Origin: an uncultured Clostridia bacterium
Lineage (GTDB): Bacteria; Bacillota; Clostridia; Christensenellales; Borkfalkiaceae
Direction: 5' to 3'
Assembly: GCA_934230055.1 (NCBI GenBank)
Contig: CAKQEE010000052.1
Coordinates: forward strand, 1 to 7,364
DNA: 7,364 nucleotides
Shown here piece after piece: positions 6,302 to 7,364 of the stretch (the stretch's first letter is position 1; each line of letters starts with the position of its first letter). Below the pieces are notes generated by a model that saw only the letters and a program-made list of their open reading frames with translations, ran no database searches and had not been told where the DNA came from. Position numbers and translations under genes: made by a program.

Positions 6302-7364
6302 ATGCGCGATTCAATGGAAAGAGTAACCGACTATATTAAGCCCGTTCGCATAGTTAAGGAAGAGGGGACGGATAACGCCGCCTTTTTACTTAAAAGCGAA
6401 AGGGATCAGATTCATATTTATGAACCCGAGGTTTGCACCGTTGCACCGAAAGGATATATCGTTCTCGATTACGGAAAGGAGCTTCACGGCGGCATAAGAT
6501 TGCTTACGCGTTCAGGCGCGGAGGTCGGCGAGACGGAAATAAGGATTCGTTTCGGCGAATCGGTGGGCGAATGTTTTGCGGAAGTAGGACCGAGAGATCT
6601 TAAAATCGCCACGAACGATCACAGCCCGCGGGATATAAAGGCGTGCGTGCCGAGCCTTTCCGATTTAACTATGGGGCAAACGGGCTTTCGCTTTATAAGA
6701 ATAGATAATTTATCCGATAAGCCTTACGGATTCGTTTCCGCGCTTGCGGCTTTTTTGCATATAAAAGAAGAGCCTGTCGGGAGCTTTCGTTGCGACGACG
6801 ATAAGGTGAACGAAATTTTCGATACTGCGGCTTATACTTTGTTCCTTAATATGCAAAGCGGTTTGTGGGACGGGATAAAAAGAGACAGACTTGTGTGGAT
6901 AGGCGATATGCACCCCGAGGTAAAGGGTATTCTTAACCTGTTCGGCGCAAATACGCTCGTAGAAAAAGGGCTTAAAGAGTCCGCAGAGCATAATCCCGTG
7001 CCTATGTGGATAACGGGTATGCCTTCTTATTCCGTCTGGTGGCTTATAATACTTTGCGATTATTATTACCGCACGGGAAGAAAGGAATTTACCTTTTCTC
7101 AACTTCCGTATTTATACGACGTTTTGGGGCTTTTGAAAAAATTCATTACAGAAGACGGTTGCGTAGATATGACGAGAGAGGGCGGCGGAAGCGAATTTTG
7201 CAGATATTTTCTCAACTGGGAAACGAGCGAAGAAGAAGGAAGAGAATCGGGGCTTCGCGGTTTGATTCTTTGCGCTGCAAGGAAGTGTTCGGACATGCTG
7301 AAAAGTTTGGGAAAGGATTATTCGCTTGCGGAAGAAATCGCGGCAAAGCTTTCCCGAAACGCCG
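6302..7364 (+). CDS. GH78 alpha-L-rhamnosidase-like protein, 3' end beyond the window
   Basis: The open frame gives 354 residues and runs off the right edge, so the C-terminal part is missing. The N-terminal beta-sandwich part has the family-typical IVLDYGKELHGGIRL (53-67) and IRIRFGESVGE (80-90) strands and GQTGFRFIRI (125-134). From about 160 an (alpha/alpha)6-barrel begins with the core motif DGIKRDRLVWIGDMHPE (190-206). GH78 enzymes hydrolyse terminal alpha-L-rhamnose from plant glycosides and polysaccharides. Compared with Bacillus RhaB (Asp567, Glu572, Asp579), Asp190 and Asp202 align by spacing, while the general-acid Glu position is Asp195. The general base should lie beyond the window. 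There is no signal peptide, so it would act on imported substrates in the cytoplasm. Activity on rhamnose is not certain. It follows the GNAT-like gene by 27 bp, probably in the same transcript. Confidence 0.85.
   Translation, partial: MRDSMERVTDYIKPVRIVKEEGTDNAAFLLKSERDQIHIYEPEVCTVAPKGYIVLDYGKELHGGIRLLTRSGAEVGETEIRIRFGESVGECFAEVGPRDLKIATNDHSPRDIKACVPSLSDLTMGQTGFRFIRIDNLSDKPYGFVSALAAFLHIKEEPVGSFRCDDDKVNEIFDTAAYTLFLNMQSGLWDGIKRDRLVWIGDMHPEVKGILNLFGANTLVEKGLKESAEHNPVPMWITGMPSYSVWWLIILCDYYYRTGRKEFTFSQLPYLYDVLGLLKKFITEDGCVDMTREGGGSEFCRYFLNWETSEEEGRESGLRGLILCAARKCSDMLKSLGKDYSLAEEIAAKLSRNA

Noticed and set aside
6710..7102. 130-codon open frame on the - strand opposite the rhamnosidase-like gene
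   Set aside because: It is fully opposite a gene with recognisable GH78 motifs, has no ribosome binding site that I can see, and its peptide has no recognisable pattern.

Overview
The window looks like a chromosomal stretch from a low-to-mid GC member of the Bacillota, probably an uncultured gut-type Clostridia lineage. This is inferred from strong GGAGG-type ribosome binding sites, use of TTG and GTG starts, a zinc-type Hsp33, a YkvI-type membrane protein, and tight gene packing. The species cannot be named from sequence alone. All supported genes lie on the + strand, and no RNA gene, CRISPR array, insertion sequence or phage gene is visible.

Layout, part 1 (1-3659): the 3' end of a CPA2/Kef-type cation:proton antiporter overlaps by 8 bp the TTG start of hslO (Hsp33, redox-regulated holdase chaperone). 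It is followed 4 bp later by a 595-residue tetratricopeptide-repeat protein, which overlaps by 17 bp a 282-residue HEAT-like helical-repeat protein. This packing implies one transcript and translational coupling. The two solenoid proteins are of unknown function, and their place beside Hsp33 is the most interesting context in the window.

Part 2 (3660-5036): after a 99-bp spacer with no clear terminator comes a ten-helix YkvI-family (LeuT-fold-like) membrane protein with a basic C-terminal tail. Its last codons contain the ribosome binding site and start of an overlooked 38-residue, strongly basic small protein. A long A/T-flanked hairpin, likely a bidirectional terminator, closes this unit.

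Part 3 (5037-7364): a good sigma-A-type promoter (TTGTAA, 17 bp, TATACT) directly follows the terminator and drives a tandem-GNAT-like acetyltransferase family protein. After 27 bp comes a cytoplasmic GH78 alpha-L-rhamnosidase-like protein cut by the window end. Its catalytic motif carries Asp where characterised GH78 enzymes have the general-acid Glu.

No convincing wholly new system is visible. The best leads are the Hsp33/TPR/HEAT cluster, the small basic protein nested in the ykvI-like gene end, and the altered GH78 active-site motif.
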